Origin: Gemmatimonadaceae bacterium
GTDB lineage: Bacteria > Gemmatimonadota > Gemmatimonadetes > Gemmatimonadales > Gemmatimonadaceae
Assembly (NCBI GenBank): GCA_020851035.1
Contig: JADZDM010000005.1
Location: 124,001 to 188,000, forward strand
Direction: 5' to 3'
Length of the DNA: 64,000 nucleotides
Position numbers and translations under genes: made by a program. The notes under the pieces are model-generated. The model ran no database searches. It was not told the origin of the DNA and worked only from the letters and a program-made list of their open reading frames with translations. Shown piece by piece: positions 51,091-60,666 of this stretch; the first letter of the stretch is position 1; every line of letters starts with the position of its first letter.

Positions 51091-52385
51091 GCGGCCTCCT
51101 CGTCGTCGGCGTTCGCGGGGTTCTCGCGCGGCACGTAGAGCAGCGTCGCGCGGTTCGTGTCCCGGCACCATTCCCGGACGAAGGCCGTCACCTCTGCCGC
51201 CGTCACCCGCTGGTAGCGCGCCGGCTGCGTGTTCACGCGCGCGGGGTCGCCGAAGTAGGTGGCGAAGCGCGACAGCGTGTCGGCGCGGTCGGAAGCACTC
51301 TGCAGCGACGAGACGAAGTCCGTCTCGATCAGTGCCAGCGCGCGGTCCAGCTCCGGCTGCGTCACCCCGTCCAGTGCCACCGCATCCAGTTCGTCGTGCA
51401 CCGCCTGCTCGATGCGCGCGGCGGTGATGCCCGCGTTGGCGGTGGCGTCCACCACCAGCAGGTCGGCGCCCTTGGTGAGGTCGAACGTGTAGGCACTCGT
51501 GTCCGAGGCCACCTGCAGCTCGCGCACCAGGCGCCGGTACAGCCGGCTGCCCTTGCGCATGCCAAGGATCGCGCTGGCCACCGAGGCCGCGTACCACTCC
51601 TCCGCGCCGCACGGCGGGATCCGCATCGCCACCATCACGCGCGGGAGCTGCACGTCGTCCTCCACCACCTCGCGCAGCGCGGCACCGAAGCGCGGCGGCA
51701 GCGAGAAGTCGGGGCGTGCCGGCGGGGACGGGTTGCGTGGGATGTCGCCGAAGTACTGCCGCACCAGCGCGCGCGCCTCCCCAGGGTCGAAGTCACCGGC
51801 GATCGTCAGGACCGCGTTGTCGGGCGTATACCAGGTCGCGAAGAACTCCGCCACGTCGTCGAGCGAGGCCTCGCTGAGGTGCTCCATGGAGCCGATCAGC
51901 GAGTGGTGGTACGGGTGCGTGGAGGGGAACGCCAGCGCCGGCAGCTTCTCCCACCAGGTGCCGTACGGCTGGTTGTCCACGCTCCAGCGCCGCTCGTTCT
52001 TCACCACGTCGCGCTGCGTGTCGAGCTTCTGCTGCGTCATCGCGGGCAGCAGGCGACCCATCCGGTCTGCCTCCAGCCAGAGTGCGATCGCGAGCTGGTT
52101 GCTCGGCACCGTCTCGAAGTAGTTGGTGCGGTCGAGCCACGTCGATCCGTTGAGCGTGCCGCCGGCGCGCTGCACGAGCTCGAAGTGCTCGTTCGCCGCC
52201 ACGTTCGCCGAGCCCTGGAAGAGCATGTGCTCGAACAGGTGTGCAAACCCGGTGCGTCCCTCCCGCTCGTTGGCACTGCCCACGTGGTACCATAGGTTCA
52301 CCGCCACCAGCGGTGCGACGTGATCCTCGGAATACGTCACGCGCAGCCCGTTGGGCAGCGTCTCGGTCTCGATCGGTATCTGCAT
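51087..52385 (-). CDS. M16-family zinc peptidase, catalytic subunit
   Basis: A 432-residue M16 peptidase with an intact HLFEH (HxxEH) motif about 45 residues in, and a downstream Glu in VKNERRWSVDNQP. It begins PNGLRVTYSEDHVAPLVAV, typical of processing-peptidase-like enzymes. No signal peptide, so it is cytoplasmic, or it works on periplasmic material by another route. ATG 52385 is preferred; a TTG lies at 52394. It pairs with the next gene as a heterodimer. Confidence 0.93.
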   Translation of the reverse strand: MQIPIETETLPNGLRVTYSEDHVAPLVAVNLWYHVGSANEREGRTGFAHLFEHMLFQGSANVAANEHFELVQRAGGTLNGSTWLDRTNYFETVPSNQLAIALWLEADRMGRLLPAMTQQKLDTQRDVVKNERRWSVDNQPYGTWWEKLPALAFPSTHPYHHSLIGSMEHLSEASLDDVAEFFATWYTPDNAVLTIAGDFDPGEARALVRQYFGDIPRNPSPPARPDFSLPPRFGAALREVVEDDVQLPRVMVAMRIPPCGAEEWYAASVASAILGMRKGSRLYRRLVRELQVASDTSAYTFDLTKGADLLVVDATANAGITAARIEQAVHDELDAVALDGVTQPELDRALALIETDFVSSLQSASDRADTLSRFATYFGDPARVNTQPARYQRVTAAEVTAFVREWCRDTNRATLLYVPRENPANADDEEAA

Positions 52386-52398
52386 AGGATGCAAAGAT

Positions 52399-52432
52399 AC
52401 CGCCCCGCGACACCGAAGTGCCGCGGGGCGGT
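52399..52432 (-). terminator. Hairpin with UUCG tetraloop
   Basis: On the minus strand ACCGCCCCGCG and its complement make an 11-bp stem, continued by CAC/GTG around a TTCG loop. It lies 3' of the 52530-53120 gene, after a second hairpin. Confidence 0.5.
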
Positions 52433-52483
52433 CCGTCCGCCTGACGCCGCGCAGCGCGTGTCAGGGGACGGTCACCAGTGACA

Positions 52484-52509
52484 CCCCGCATGCCGAAGTG
52501 CATGCGGGG
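52484..52509 (-). terminator. Hairpin immediately 3' of the 52530-53120 gene
   Basis: CCCCGCATGC against GCATGCGGGG (10 bp, loop ACTTCG on the minus strand), 20 bases after the stop. No T-tract; together with the hairpin at 52399 it makes a double stop. Confidence 0.5.
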
Positions 52510-52529
52510 CCGGGGGGCCAGGGAACCTT

Positions 52530-53120
52530 TCAGTACCCTGGGTCGCGCGCCCACCCCGAGTTTCCACCGAGTGACAGACCAGCCCGCAACACGAAGGAGC
52601 CGCCGCTGGCGCGCGTGTCATCCGAGATGCGCCGCCCGGCCCGCAGGAACTGGTAGCCACCGCCGATGTTCAGCTGCATGCCCTTCGCGAGATAGATCAG
52701 CGACCCGATGCCGCCGCCCATCTGCGTCACGTTCGACGTGACCTCCGTGCCGGCCACCGTCTCGGCGCGCTCCAGCACACCGCCGCGTCCGTAGAGGTAC
52801 GGCGTGAAGTTCGACGCCGCGAACGGCAGCGCGAGTCGCGGCTCGATGTAGAAGCCCGACAGCGTCGCATCGCTCTCGGTGCCGGTCACGCGGTGCCACG
52901 AGCGCTGGTAGCCGCCCGACACCGACAGGTTGCTGATGCCCATCGTGACCTGTGCCTCGGCACCGCGGCCATCATTCAGGTCGCCGAAGACGCTGCCACG
53001 CAGCGCCTGGTAGGTGGCGCCGCCCTCCACGGTGAACAACGGCGCCTGGCGCTGCTGCGCCAGTGCGGGCGCGGCGGTGGCACACATGGCGGCGGCGGCA
53101 ATTGCGATACGACGGTACAT
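52530..53120 (-). CDS. Outer-membrane beta-barrel protein of unknown function
   Basis: A 196-residue exported protein with signal peptide (AIAAAAMCATAAPALAQQ) and an eight-strand-like pattern (LFTVEGGATYQAL, FYIEPRLALPFAAS, FTPYLYGRGGV, FVLRAGLSLGG). It resembles OmpW/OmpA-type small barrels, which is all that can be said. ATG 53120 is clear from the signal peptide. It is a single gene followed by two hairpins. Confidence 0.78.
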   Translation of the reverse strand: MYRRIAIAAAAMCATAAPALAQQRQAPLFTVEGGATYQALRGSVFGDLNDGRGAEAQVTMGISNLSVSGGYQRSWHRVTGTESDATLSGFYIEPRLALPFAASNFTPYLYGRGGVLERAETVAGTEVTSNVTQMGGGIGSLIYLAKGMQLNIGGGYQFLRAGRRISDDTRASGGSFVLRAGLSLGGNSGWARDPGY

Positions 53121-53400
53121 GGGACGCTCCGGTTGAGTTCATCGCAGCACCGGCGCGACCCGTGCTGCGTGACCATCACCAGAGGCATGCGCCGTTCCGC
53201 CCGGAACGTTGCTCCTAAGTCATTGTCAGTGAACGACTTGACAATTCATGCCGTGCGGCCGTGTCCTTTTCTGCGGACAGGGACGTGTCATTTCCTGCGC
53301 GCTGCGCCGTGGTGGACTCGCCGACCGACAAGGTCGCTGCGAGAGAGGGGTTCAGGGTGCCGGGTGTCGCGAAGATTCGGGGGCGGGTGGAAGGCACTTC

Positions 53401-53551
53401 TTCCCACGGAGCCACGGAGCACACGAAGGCCACGGAGAACAGCAACGGCATTGTGTGAACTGCGCGCGCGGATGCGATCTCAGCTTCGCGCGCGCAGTTC
53501 CCCCAAAGCACTTCTCCGTGGCCTCCGTGTGCTCCGTGGCTCCGTGGGAAC
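53401..53551. repeat. Hairpin element E (CCACGGAG-type arms)
   Basis: A 151-bp inverted repeat closely related to D. Arms carry TTCCCACGGAGCCACGGAGCA, AAGGCCACGGAGAA, and the core AACTGCGCGCGCG against CGCGCGCGCAGTTCC. It lies 58 bases 3' of the mannose-1-phosphate guanylyltransferase stop. Confidence 0.9.
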
Positions 53552-53609
53552 AGGTCACTCCCATTCCCCACCGACCACCCGGGTCCTGCACGAGCCCTCC
53601 GCTCCGTCG

Positions 53610-54818
53610 CTACAGCTCAGCCGTCGGGTTCCGGCGGAGCTCCCTGGGCAGGCCGTCGAACAGCGCATTGAGCTCCGCCGCCCGCTCCAGCGACGTGACG
53701 AACGTCACCCCCGGCAGGCTCACCACCAGCAGCGAGTTCACGCCATACACCACCACGCGACCCGACTCGGTGTGCACCACGTTCGACTCGGCATCCACCA
53801 GCAGCGCATCGCCGATCACGCCGTTCCCCGTGTCATCCAGCTCGCGCACGCGTCGCAGGCAGGCCCAGGTGCCCACGTCGTCCCAGCCGAAGGAGCAGGG
53901 CACGCAGATCAGCGTGTCGATCCGCTCCAGCAGCCCGCGCTCGATCGAGACCGATTGCACCATGCCGAAGAAGCGGTCCACCTTGCCGTTCGAGAGGTAG
54001 GCCAGGCCGTCTTCCAGTTCCTGCGTCGTCGCCTCGAGTGCCTCGAACACGGCGCCTGCCTGCCAGCAGTAGATGCCGGTGTTCCACATCGCCCCGTCGG
54101 CGATGAACTCCTCCGCCTGCAGCGGACCGGGCTTCTCGACGAAGCGCGCCACGCGACAGGCGCCTCCCTTGGCGAGCGGCAGTCCCGGTTCCAGCTCCTC
54201 GCCACCCAGCATGTAGCCGAACCCGGTGTCCGGGCGCGTCGGGCGCGCGCCGAGCGCCACCAGCGCACGCTCGTCACGTGCCGCATAGCCGGCGGCCCGG
54301 CGGATCGCGCGCCGGAATTCGTCGTCGAACTGCGCCGACAGGTCGGCATGCAGCGCGCAGAAGACGGTCTTCGGACCCACGCGGTTGATGATCTCCTGCG
54401 CCCCCCACGCCAGCGCGGCGGCCGTGCCCAGTGGACGCGGCTCGACCAGCATGTTCTTCGCCGGCAGCTCAGGGATCGCCGCCCGGATCGCGTCGGAGAT
54501 GTCGGCGCTCGTGAGCACCAGCGTCCGCTCCGCCGGGATCAGCGGGTGCAGGCGGCGGAGCGTGTCGGCAATCAGCGGCCGGTCACCCACCAGCCGAAGC
54601 AGCGGCTTCGGTCGCTCCGGCGTGCTCAGTGGCCAGAACCGCGACCCGATGCCGCCGGCAAAGACCACAGCCCAGAGCGCGTCGTCCAGCGCCTGGTCGT
54701 CCTCCATCTCCGGCTGCTCGAGCGGCAGGAACCCGAGCGCCAGCTCGTCGAAGGTGGCACTCGACGTGCCCGGTGAGCCCGGCTGCCCGGGGAGGGACGA
54801 ATTCGGCGTGTCAGCCAT
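53610..54818 (-). CDS. manC: Mannose-1-phosphate guanylyltransferase
   Basis: A 402-residue nucleotidyltransferase making GDP-mannose from GTP and mannose-1-phosphate. The pyrophosphorylase signature is AGGIGSRFWPLS...RPKPLL; VARFVEKPG (the Lys region) and WNTGIYCWQAG follow, and the left-handed helix part ends with SFGWDDVGTW. About 45 acidic residues precede the core. ATG 54818 is used; a second Met closer to the core is possible. It lacks the fused isomerase domain. It feeds surface polysaccharide synthesis. Confidence 0.93.
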   Translation of the reverse strand: MADTPNSSLPGQPGSPGTSSATFDELALGFLPLEQPEMEDDQALDDALWAVVFAGGIGSRFWPLSTPERPKPLLRLVGDRPLIADTLRRLHPLIPAERTLVLTSADISDAIRAAIPELPAKNMLVEPRPLGTAAALAWGAQEIINRVGPKTVFCALHADLSAQFDDEFRRAIRRAAGYAARDERALVALGARPTRPDTGFGYMLGGEELEPGLPLAKGGACRVARFVEKPGPLQAEEFIADGAMWNTGIYCWQAGAVFEALEATTQELEDGLAYLSNGKVDRFFGMVQSVSIERGLLERIDTLICVPCSFGWDDVGTWACLRRVRELDDTGNGVIGDALLVDAESNVVHTESGRVVVYGVNSLLVVSLPGVTFVTSLERAAELNALFDGLPRELRRNPTAEL

Positions 54819-54982
54819 GGTGCGTCATCTGCCCTGCTCCTCGCGCGGGTCCGGACGTAGCCTGCCCGGGCGACCCCGCTGAGGTCGAACCCGTGCGAAC
54901 GCCAATGAAAGCCGATCCGCGTCCGCCAAGCCAGTCAGGGAGCACCGCCGGCCCGCCACGGGGCCACCCGCCTCCAACGACA

Positions 54983-55016
54983 CGGCGCCCGACCCACAGC
55001 TGCAGGTCGGGCGCCG
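54983..55016 (-). terminator. Hairpin 3' of the 55035-55592 gene
   Basis: CGGCGCCCGACC and its complement form a 12-bp stem with a 10-base loop, 18 bases after the stop. No T-tract. Confidence 0.55.
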
Positions 55017-55034
55017 GACACGATGTCGATCGAC

Positions 55035-55592
55035 TCAGGGCTTGAACGAGATTCCGAACGAGATCGGGATCAGGCGAGCCGAGCCGCCATTCGCCATCAC
55101 GTTGTGGATCCGGGCCTCGGTGAAGGCATCGAACCCAGCCAGCCCGAAGGTCACACCACCGCCGGCGTTGATGCCGAAGTTCGTCCCGATGCCACCGTTC
55201 GCACTGTAGAGCCCGGCTCCGCCGAGCACATACGGAACGAAGGTCGCATCCTTCGCGCCCTCGAAATTGTAGACCACGTTGGCGTTCACCGTGAACCAGT
55301 TCTTGCCACTGTACTTCACCGACGTCCCGCCGCCGATCGGGGTGATCGACTTCCCGGGCGTGGTCCAGAGCCCGACGTCACCACGGAAAGCGAACGGGTT
55401 CGATCCCGGCTTGTACGTCGCGTGGCCCTGGATGTTGAACCCCGTGCCCTGCGTGTCCCCGATGTTGCCGATGGGCAGCGTCAGGCCGCCGGAAATCCCG
55501 TACTGAATCGCACTGGACGACTGCGCCTGGACCGCCGGAGTGGCGCCCACAATGGCCGCGAAAACCGCCGCGCCAACCAGAAGCTTCTTCAT
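55035..55592 (-). CDS. Outer-membrane beta-barrel protein of unknown function
   Basis: A 185-residue exported protein: signal peptide (LLVGAAVFAAIVGATPAVQA) then alternating strands rich in Gly (YGISGGLTLPIGNIG, FNIQGHATYKPG, YVLGGAGLYSANGG) ending PISFGISFKP, the aromatic ending of a barrel. ATG 55592 has GAGGAG 11 bases upstream. No specific family. It has much more Gly, Asn and Thr than neighbouring soluble proteins, as expected for barrels. Confidence 0.8.
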   Translation of the reverse strand: MKKLLVGAAVFAAIVGATPAVQAQSSSAIQYGISGGLTLPIGNIGDTQGTGFNIQGHATYKPGSNPFAFRGDVGLWTTPGKSITPIGGGTSVKYSGKNWFTVNANVVYNFEGAKDATFVPYVLGGAGLYSANGGIGTNFGINAGGGVTFGLAGFDAFTEARIHNVMANGGSARLIPISFGISFKP

Positions 55593-56299
55593 GCGTCTCT
55601 GACTCCTCGATGTTGTTGTTGTCCCGCATGCCGCCGATCACCCACTCGGCAACACACAACGGAATCCGCGCGACTTCCGATACCTGCACATTGGGCAGGG
55701 TCAGCTGTTAAGGCAACTCAACAGCAGACAGTTTCGTGCCAGTGTCGCGCCACTGATTATTCAACGACTCTTTGCTGTCCCGATCGCCAGGGTTAATCCC
55801 GGAGAGCGGCACACCGTGACAAACACCGCAACAACGCCCACAGCAGGCCACCGTCCCTCTCATTCCGGACAGCGGTGATCCGCCGCACCCACCATCCTGT
55901 CTGGTACCAGTACGGCTGCACATCGGTCCCTGTGTCAGTCGCCGAGCCACCGGAGCCGACCCGCACTGGCGCCCCTGCACCGCACACGACGCTGGCATTT
56001 CGTGTCCCATCAGGCGGACATTTCCGCGGTTGCTTGTCACGCCCCGCCAACGGACTACCATTCGCTCACGAGACGTCTTCGTCCCTTCCGGGCGACCGGG
56101 CAATACCCCTGCCAACGCCGGCCGGCCGGTCGTCCAACACCAGGCGCCGATCACCCGGGTGGGGACGAAAGACGGTACAACTCCCGGAGAACGCGGTGCC
56201 CGTACGGCCAGCCAGCAGCCCCACCCACCCAGCGCGCCGCGGGTTCCCGCGTCGCCGGCCGGCGGCGTGCCTGCGCAGCGTGACGGGAGCGTCGGCCGC
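55593..56299. other. 707-base intergenic region
   Basis: No frame on either strand looks like protein. A 6-bp dyad GCTGTT/AACAGC (55704-55725) lies in its less GC-rich part, upstream of the barrel gene and possibly part of its promoter. I see no tRNA or known RNA. Confidence 0.5.
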
Positions 56300-57193
56300 A
56301 TGAGCGCCGCCACCTCCATCCGGGTCTGGGTCGACGGTGAGCTGGTCAGCGACGGCAGCCGCGCCATCTCCGCCTTCGATCGCGGCCTGACTCTCGGCGA
56401 TGGCATCTTCGAGACGATGCGGGTGCTCAACGGCGTGGCTCCCATGGCGCCGGCACACCTCGACCGACTCGCCAACGGCGCCGAGCGTCTCGGGCTCGTG
56501 CTGCCGCCCGCGATTGCGGAGCACGTCAACGAGTGCGCGGCCGCGGCGCAGCGCATGCACATGGCCGACGCCGTCCTCCGCCTGACCCTCACCCGCGGTG
56601 ATGCCCTTCCGGGCATGGCGGGCCTCAGCGGCGGTGCCTCCCGCTCGATCGTCACGCTCACGCCACGCATCGCCGTGCGCGACGAGGTGATCGATCGCGG
56701 ACTCACACTCATCACCAGCGAGTGGCGGTGGAGCGCACGGCGCCCCACCGCCGGCATCAAGACCCTGGACTACACCGCCAACGTGCTCGCACTGCGCGCC
56801 GCACACAGCCAGGGGGTGGACGACGCCCTCGTGCTCGACACCGACGAGCGCATGGTGGGGTGCACCGCCAGCAATGTCTGCTGGTTCTCGGAGGCCACGC
56901 TCTACACCCCGTCGGCCGCCACCGGCGCGCTCCCCGGCACCACCCTCGGCCTGCTCTGCGAGCTCGCCCCCTCGGTCGGCCTGACGGTGCAGCACGTGGA
57001 GGCACCCGTCGACGCCCTGCTCCATGCCGACGCCGCCTGCGCCGCCAGTTCCATCCGCGGCGTGGTCCCGATCACGCAGCTCGACGGCACGACTATCGGC
57101 GGCCAGGGCCGCTCGCCCCGCTTCCGCGCCCTCCACGATGCCTGGCGCGTGGAGATGGCCCGGCGCGCCAGTGTGGACTTCGTGGTCGATTGA
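56300..57193 (+). CDS. Class IV aminotransferase/aminodeoxychorismate lyase-like PLP enzyme
   Basis: A 297-residue fold-type IV PLP enzyme. GLTLGDGIFETMRV starts the domain, the PLP lysine is in AGIKTLDYTANVLA, and DDALVLDTDERMVGCTASNVCWF is the family strand pair. The group contains branched-chain and D-amino acid aminotransferases and aminodeoxychorismate lyase (PabC). The length and GDGIFET pattern favour the lyase, but this is not certain. ATG 56300; the upstream frame is not conserved. It converges on ydcF, 11 bases away. Confidence 0.87.
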   Translation: MSAATSIRVWVDGELVSDGSRAISAFDRGLTLGDGIFETMRVLNGVAPMAPAHLDRLANGAERLGLVLPPAIAEHVNECAAAAQRMHMADAVLRLTLTRGDALPGMAGLSGGASRSIVTLTPRIAVRDEVIDRGLTLITSEWRWSARRPTAGIKTLDYTANVLALRAAHSQGVDDALVLDTDERMVGCTASNVCWFSEATLYTPSAATGALPGTTLGLLCELAPSVGLTVQHVEAPVDALLHADAACAASSIRGVVPITQLDGTTIGGQGRSPRFRALHDAWRVEMARRASVDFVVD

Positions 57194-57204
57194 GCGCCCG
57201 CGCG

Positions 57205-57828
57205 TCAGCGCGGCGACTCCTCCTCGAGCAGGAACGCCAGCGGCGCCTTCAGCGACTCCGCCAGCACGTACCGGATCCCCGCGGCGTCCGAGAGCACGAT
57301 CGGGCTGCTGCGCGTGGGCGACCCGTAGGCCGTGAGGTCGAGCTTCCACGCCGTCAGCAGCAGGCGCAGCATGTGGAACCGGTCGCTCACCAGCACCACC
57401 GCGCCGAGGTCCCGTGCGCGCACGATCCGGGCGACGGCGTGCATCTGCTCCGTGGTGCTGCGGCTCTCGTCCTCGAGGATGATCGCCTTCGCCGGCACGC
57501 CATGCTGCCGCGCATACCGGGCGCTGGTCTCGGCCTCGCTCGTGATGTCGCCGGTGGCCTTCCCGCCGGTCACGATCAGGTACGGCGCCACGGTGCTGCG
57601 ATAGAGCGCGATGGCGTGATCGAGGCGTGCCGTGAGCACCGGCGACGGCCGTCCGGCATACTGCGCCGCACCCAGCACCACGATGGCGCCTGCAGGCTGC
57701 GCGGCGTCGCGATGGCCCGCCACCAGCACGGCAGCGATCGAGACGCCCCACACCACGAGCAGCAGCAGCAGCGCGCGAGCGAAGAACCTGAGGATCGTGC
57801 CGGGTAGCGAACGTCGTCGTCGGGCCAC
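57205..57828 (-). CDS. YdcF/SanA-like family protein (DUF218)
   Basis: A 207-residue protein with one N-terminal membrane helix (FFARALLLLLVVWGVSIAAVLVAG) and a DUF218 domain: AIVVLGAAQYAGRPSPVL, LIVTGGKATGDI, EDESRSTTEQ, VLVSDRFHMLR. Relatives are linked to envelope or murein metabolism and vancomycin barrier function; the reaction is not known. It ends a run MBL-TetR-ydcF on the minus strand with gaps of 19 and 17 bases. Confidence 0.9.
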   Translation of the reverse strand: MARRRRSLPGTILRFFARALLLLLVVWGVSIAAVLVAGHRDAAQPAGAIVVLGAAQYAGRPSPVLTARLDHAIALYRSTVAPYLIVTGGKATGDITSEAETSARYARQHGVPAKAIILEDESRSTTEQMHAVARIVRARDLGAVVLVSDRFHMLRLLLTAWKLDLTAYGSPTRSSPIVLSDAAGIRYVLAESLKAPLAFLLEEESPR

Positions 57829-57845
57829 GCCTGAAGTCTACACCC

Positions 57846-58445
57846 TCAGTCGGTCAGGCCGAGCGTGGCCAGCCAGAACACGTCGAACGAGATGCGCGCA
57901 TTGCGCTCCGGCGCCACCACGCGATCCAGCGCCAGCCCGTCCACGAACGCGATGAAGGTGTCCGCCACCAGCGGCACCGGCACACGCGGGCGCAGGCCGA
58001 GTGCCTCGAAGAGCTGCGTGATCACGCCGGCGGCCGCCTCGCGCCGTGCGGCCGCCGTGGCGCGCACTGCCGCCTCCACCGACGCCCCCTTCACCAGCGT
58101 CAGGTCCAGCAGCGCCCGCAGGTCGCCCCGCTCCAGCTCGTCGGAGAGCCACTGCCAGAGCGCATCGAGCGCCGCCGTGGCCGGCACACCGGTCAGTGCC
58201 GTCTCCTGCCGCGCCACCAGCCCCGCCCGCAACCACTCCACCAGGCGCGCCAGCAGCTCGCCCTTGTCGTGGAAGTGGTAGTGGATCAGCGCCTTGCTCA
58301 CGCCGGCCGCCTCGGCCACGTCCTGCAGGCTCACGTCGGCCGCGCCCATCGTCACGATGCACGTGCTGGTCGCCTCGAGGATGCGGCCGGCGGCCGCGCC
58401 ACGTCCGGTGGAGCCCGAGGATGCTGCGGTGCTGGAGTCACTCAT
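57846..58445 (-). CDS. TetR-family transcriptional regulator
   Basis: A 199-residue repressor-like protein. The DNA-binding helices are RILEATSTCIVTMGAADVS and VAEAAGVSKALIHYHFHDKGEL, the TetR signature. The C-terminal ligand domain is variable. ATG 58445 lies 19 bases after the beta-CASP gene and the stop is 17 bases before ydcF, so the three are probably one transcript and it may control them. Confidence 0.92.
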   Translation of the reverse strand: MSDSSTAASSGSTGRGAAAGRILEATSTCIVTMGAADVSLQDVAEAAGVSKALIHYHFHDKGELLARLVEWLRAGLVARQETALTGVPATAALDALWQWLSDELERGDLRALLDLTLVKGASVEAAVRATAAARREAAAGVITQLFEALGLRPRVPVPLVADTFIAFVDGLALDRVVAPERNARISFDVFWLATLGLTD

Positions 58446-58464
58446 GCGGACCATCCCGTCGACG

Positions 58465-59847
58465 TCAGAGCTGGCAACGGTCGCCGGGTGCCGGCGCCGT
58501 GACGTGGAATCCCTTCGCCGACAGCTGCGCCGCCAGCGCCGCCTGCGCCGGCGGCTCGCCGTGCACCAGCAGCACCCGCGGCAGCACCGGCGAAGTGCCG
58601 CACACGGCGTCCAGCCAGAGCGCCAGCTCGCCGCGGTCGGCATGTGCGGAATAGCCGTCCAGGATCGCGACCTCCGCCTCGAGCGGCACGTCGTTCCCGT
58701 AGATGCGCAGCGTGGGACGTCGCTCCACGATGCGGCGCCCCAGGGTGTGCTCCGCCATGAAGCCCACCACGAGGATCGTGTTCTTGCGGTCGCCGGCAGC
58801 GTGCGCGAGGTGGTGGAGCACACGCCCCGACTCCGCCATGCCCGACGGCGAGATGATGATCATCGGCCCGCGCATCGCGTTCAGCGCCTTGCTCTCGGTC
58901 ACGTCGCGCGTGTAGTGCACGAGGTCGAAGTGGAACAGCTCGTCCACCGCGCGCACGAGGTCCTCGGTGCGGTCGAAGCACTCGGGGTGCGTCTCGAAGA
59001 CCTGCGTCGCGCCGGTGGCCAGCGGGCTGTCGATGTAGATCGGCACACGCGGGATCTCGTTCGCACGCGCCAGCGCATGCAGGTCGTAGACGAGTTCCTG
59101 CACCCGCCCCACCGCGAACGCCGGGATGATCACGCGCCCGCCGCGCGCGGCCGTCTCCCGCACCACGGCGCCGAGCGCCGCACGCGCATCGGAGATCGGC
59201 AGGTGATCGCGGTCCCCGTACGTGGACTCCATGATCACCACGTCGGCTCCCACCGGCGGGTGCGGGTCGCGGATGATCGCCAGGCCGCGCCGACCCACGT
59301 CGCCGGAGAACACCAGCCGCACGGTGCGCCCCTCCTCCGTGCACTCCAGCACCACCGACGCCGAGCCGAGGATGTGGCCGGCGTCCGTGAACATGGCGCG
59401 CACCCCCGTGACCACGTCGAACCAGCGGTCGTACGGCTGCCCGACCATCTGCCGGATCACCTGCGTCGCATCGTCGGGATCGTAGAGCGGCTCCGCATGC
59501 GGTGCACCGCGTCGCTCGAGGACCTCGGCATCCTTCACCTGGATGCGCGCCGAGTCGGCGAGCATCAGCGCACAGAGGTCGCGGGTGGCGGCGGTGGCGT
59601 GGACCGGGCCCTCGTAGCCGGACCGCACCAGGAACGGCAGCCGGCCGGCGTGGTCGATGTGGGCGTGGCTCAGGACCACCGCGTCGATCCGGTCCACGGG
59701 CAGGGGCAGCACCTCGTTCTTGCGCCGCGACTCGGCGCGGTGTCCCTGGAACAGCCCGCAGTCGAGGAGGACGGTCTTTCCGCCCACCTCGAGGATGTGA
59801 CAGGACCCTGTCACCTCGTGCGCAGCCCCTGAGAACGTGACGTGCAT
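58465..59847 (-). CDS. MBL-fold beta-CASP nuclease (CPSF-type RNase)
   Basis: A 460-residue metallo-beta-lactamase-fold protein. The zinc motif is SHAHIDHAG (His61, His63, Asp65, His66), with further ligands in TDAGHILGSAS and VFSGDVGRRG. The beta-CASP insert (IIPAFAVGRVQEL, IYIDSPLA, IISPSGMAESGR) and YSAHADRGEL identify an RNA-processing endonuclease/5'-exonuclease group. It is single-domain, without KH or zinc-finger additions. The ATG at 59847 is clear. First of a three-gene run with TetR and ydcF. Confidence 0.93.
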   Translation of the reverse strand: MHVTFSGAAHEVTGSCHILEVGGKTVLLDCGLFQGHRAESRRKNEVLPLPVDRIDAVVLSHAHIDHAGRLPFLVRSGYEGPVHATAATRDLCALMLADSARIQVKDAEVLERRGAPHAEPLYDPDDATQVIRQMVGQPYDRWFDVVTGVRAMFTDAGHILGSASVVLECTEEGRTVRLVFSGDVGRRGLAIIRDPHPPVGADVVIMESTYGDRDHLPISDARAALGAVVRETAARGGRVIIPAFAVGRVQELVYDLHALARANEIPRVPIYIDSPLATGATQVFETHPECFDRTEDLVRAVDELFHFDLVHYTRDVTESKALNAMRGPMIIISPSGMAESGRVLHHLAHAAGDRKNTILVVGFMAEHTLGRRIVERRPTLRIYGNDVPLEAEVAILDGYSAHADRGELALWLDAVCGTSPVLPRVLLVHGEPPAQAALAAQLSAKGFHVTAPAPGDRCQL

Positions 59848-60012
59848 GCACCACCACGGAAGACGGTTGACACGGCCGGTGTGCGCCAGCGCGCACCGCC
59901 CCTATCCCGCTAGCTACACCAAAGGCCAGCCGCTGGTAAGGGCGGGCACCGGTGACGGCGGCGACGGCGCGCACCCTTCCGTTCGCCGTCCACATCCGGG
60001 CATCTTGATCGC

Positions 60013-60666
60013 GTGACCGACACCCCCCTTCCCGACATGACCGGCGTGACGCTGGTTCGCCATCCGCTGGTGCAGCACAAGGTCACGCGGCTGCGTGACC
60101 GGAGCGCCTCGACGAAGCTCTTCAAGGAGCTGGTCGACGAGCTCTCCATGTTGCTGGCGTACGAGGCCACCGCATCACTCACGCTCGAGCCGTACCCGGT
60201 CGAGACGCCGCTGGAGGCACACACGGGCGTGACCGTGCAGGGGAAGAAGCTCACCGTGGTCCCGATCCTCCGCGCCGGCCTCGGCATGGTGGAAGGGGTG
60301 GTGCGGCTGGTGCCGGGCGCGCGAGTGGGTCACATCGGCCTGTACCGCGACCACGACACGCTCGAGCCGGTGGACTACTACTTCAAGGTGCCGGCCGATG
60401 CGGCGGACCGCGCCTTCCTGCTGCTCGACCCGATGCTTGCCACCGGTGGGAGCGCCGCTGCGGCGGTGTCGTCGCTGAAGCGGGCCGGCGCCGGACGCAT
60501 CACGTTCATGTGCATCGTGGCAGCGCCGGAGGGAATCGCGCGCCTCCGCGCGGCACACCCGGACGTGCACATCGTCTGCGCCGCCATCGACCGCGGACTG
60601 AATGCCAGCGGGTACATCGTGCCCGGGCTGGGTGACGCCGGCGACCGCCTTTTCGGCACGCGCTGA
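60013..60666 (+). CDS. upp: Uracil phosphoribosyltransferase
   Basis: A 217-residue salvage enzyme making UMP from uracil and PRPP. The [11 protein letters not shown] strand, the [15 protein letters not shown] loop, the PRPP loop [11 protein letters not shown], and the ending [22 protein letters not shown] all fit. GTG 60013 is the start. It is divergent from the beta-CASP gene. Confidence 0.97.
   Translation: MTDTPLPDMTGVTLVRHPLVQHKVTRLRDRSASTKLFKELVDELSMLLAYEATASLTLEPYPVETPLEAHTGVTVQGKKLTVVPILRAGLGMVEGVVRLVPGARVGHIGLYRDHDTLEPVDYYFKVPADAADRAFLLLDPMLATGGSAAAAVSSLKRAGAGRITFMCIVAAPEGIARLRAAHPDVHIVCAAIDRGLNASGYIVPGLGDAGDRLFGTR

Noticed and set aside
59867-59895. TTGACA upstream of upp
   Set aside because: No matching -10; surrounding sequence is GC-rich.
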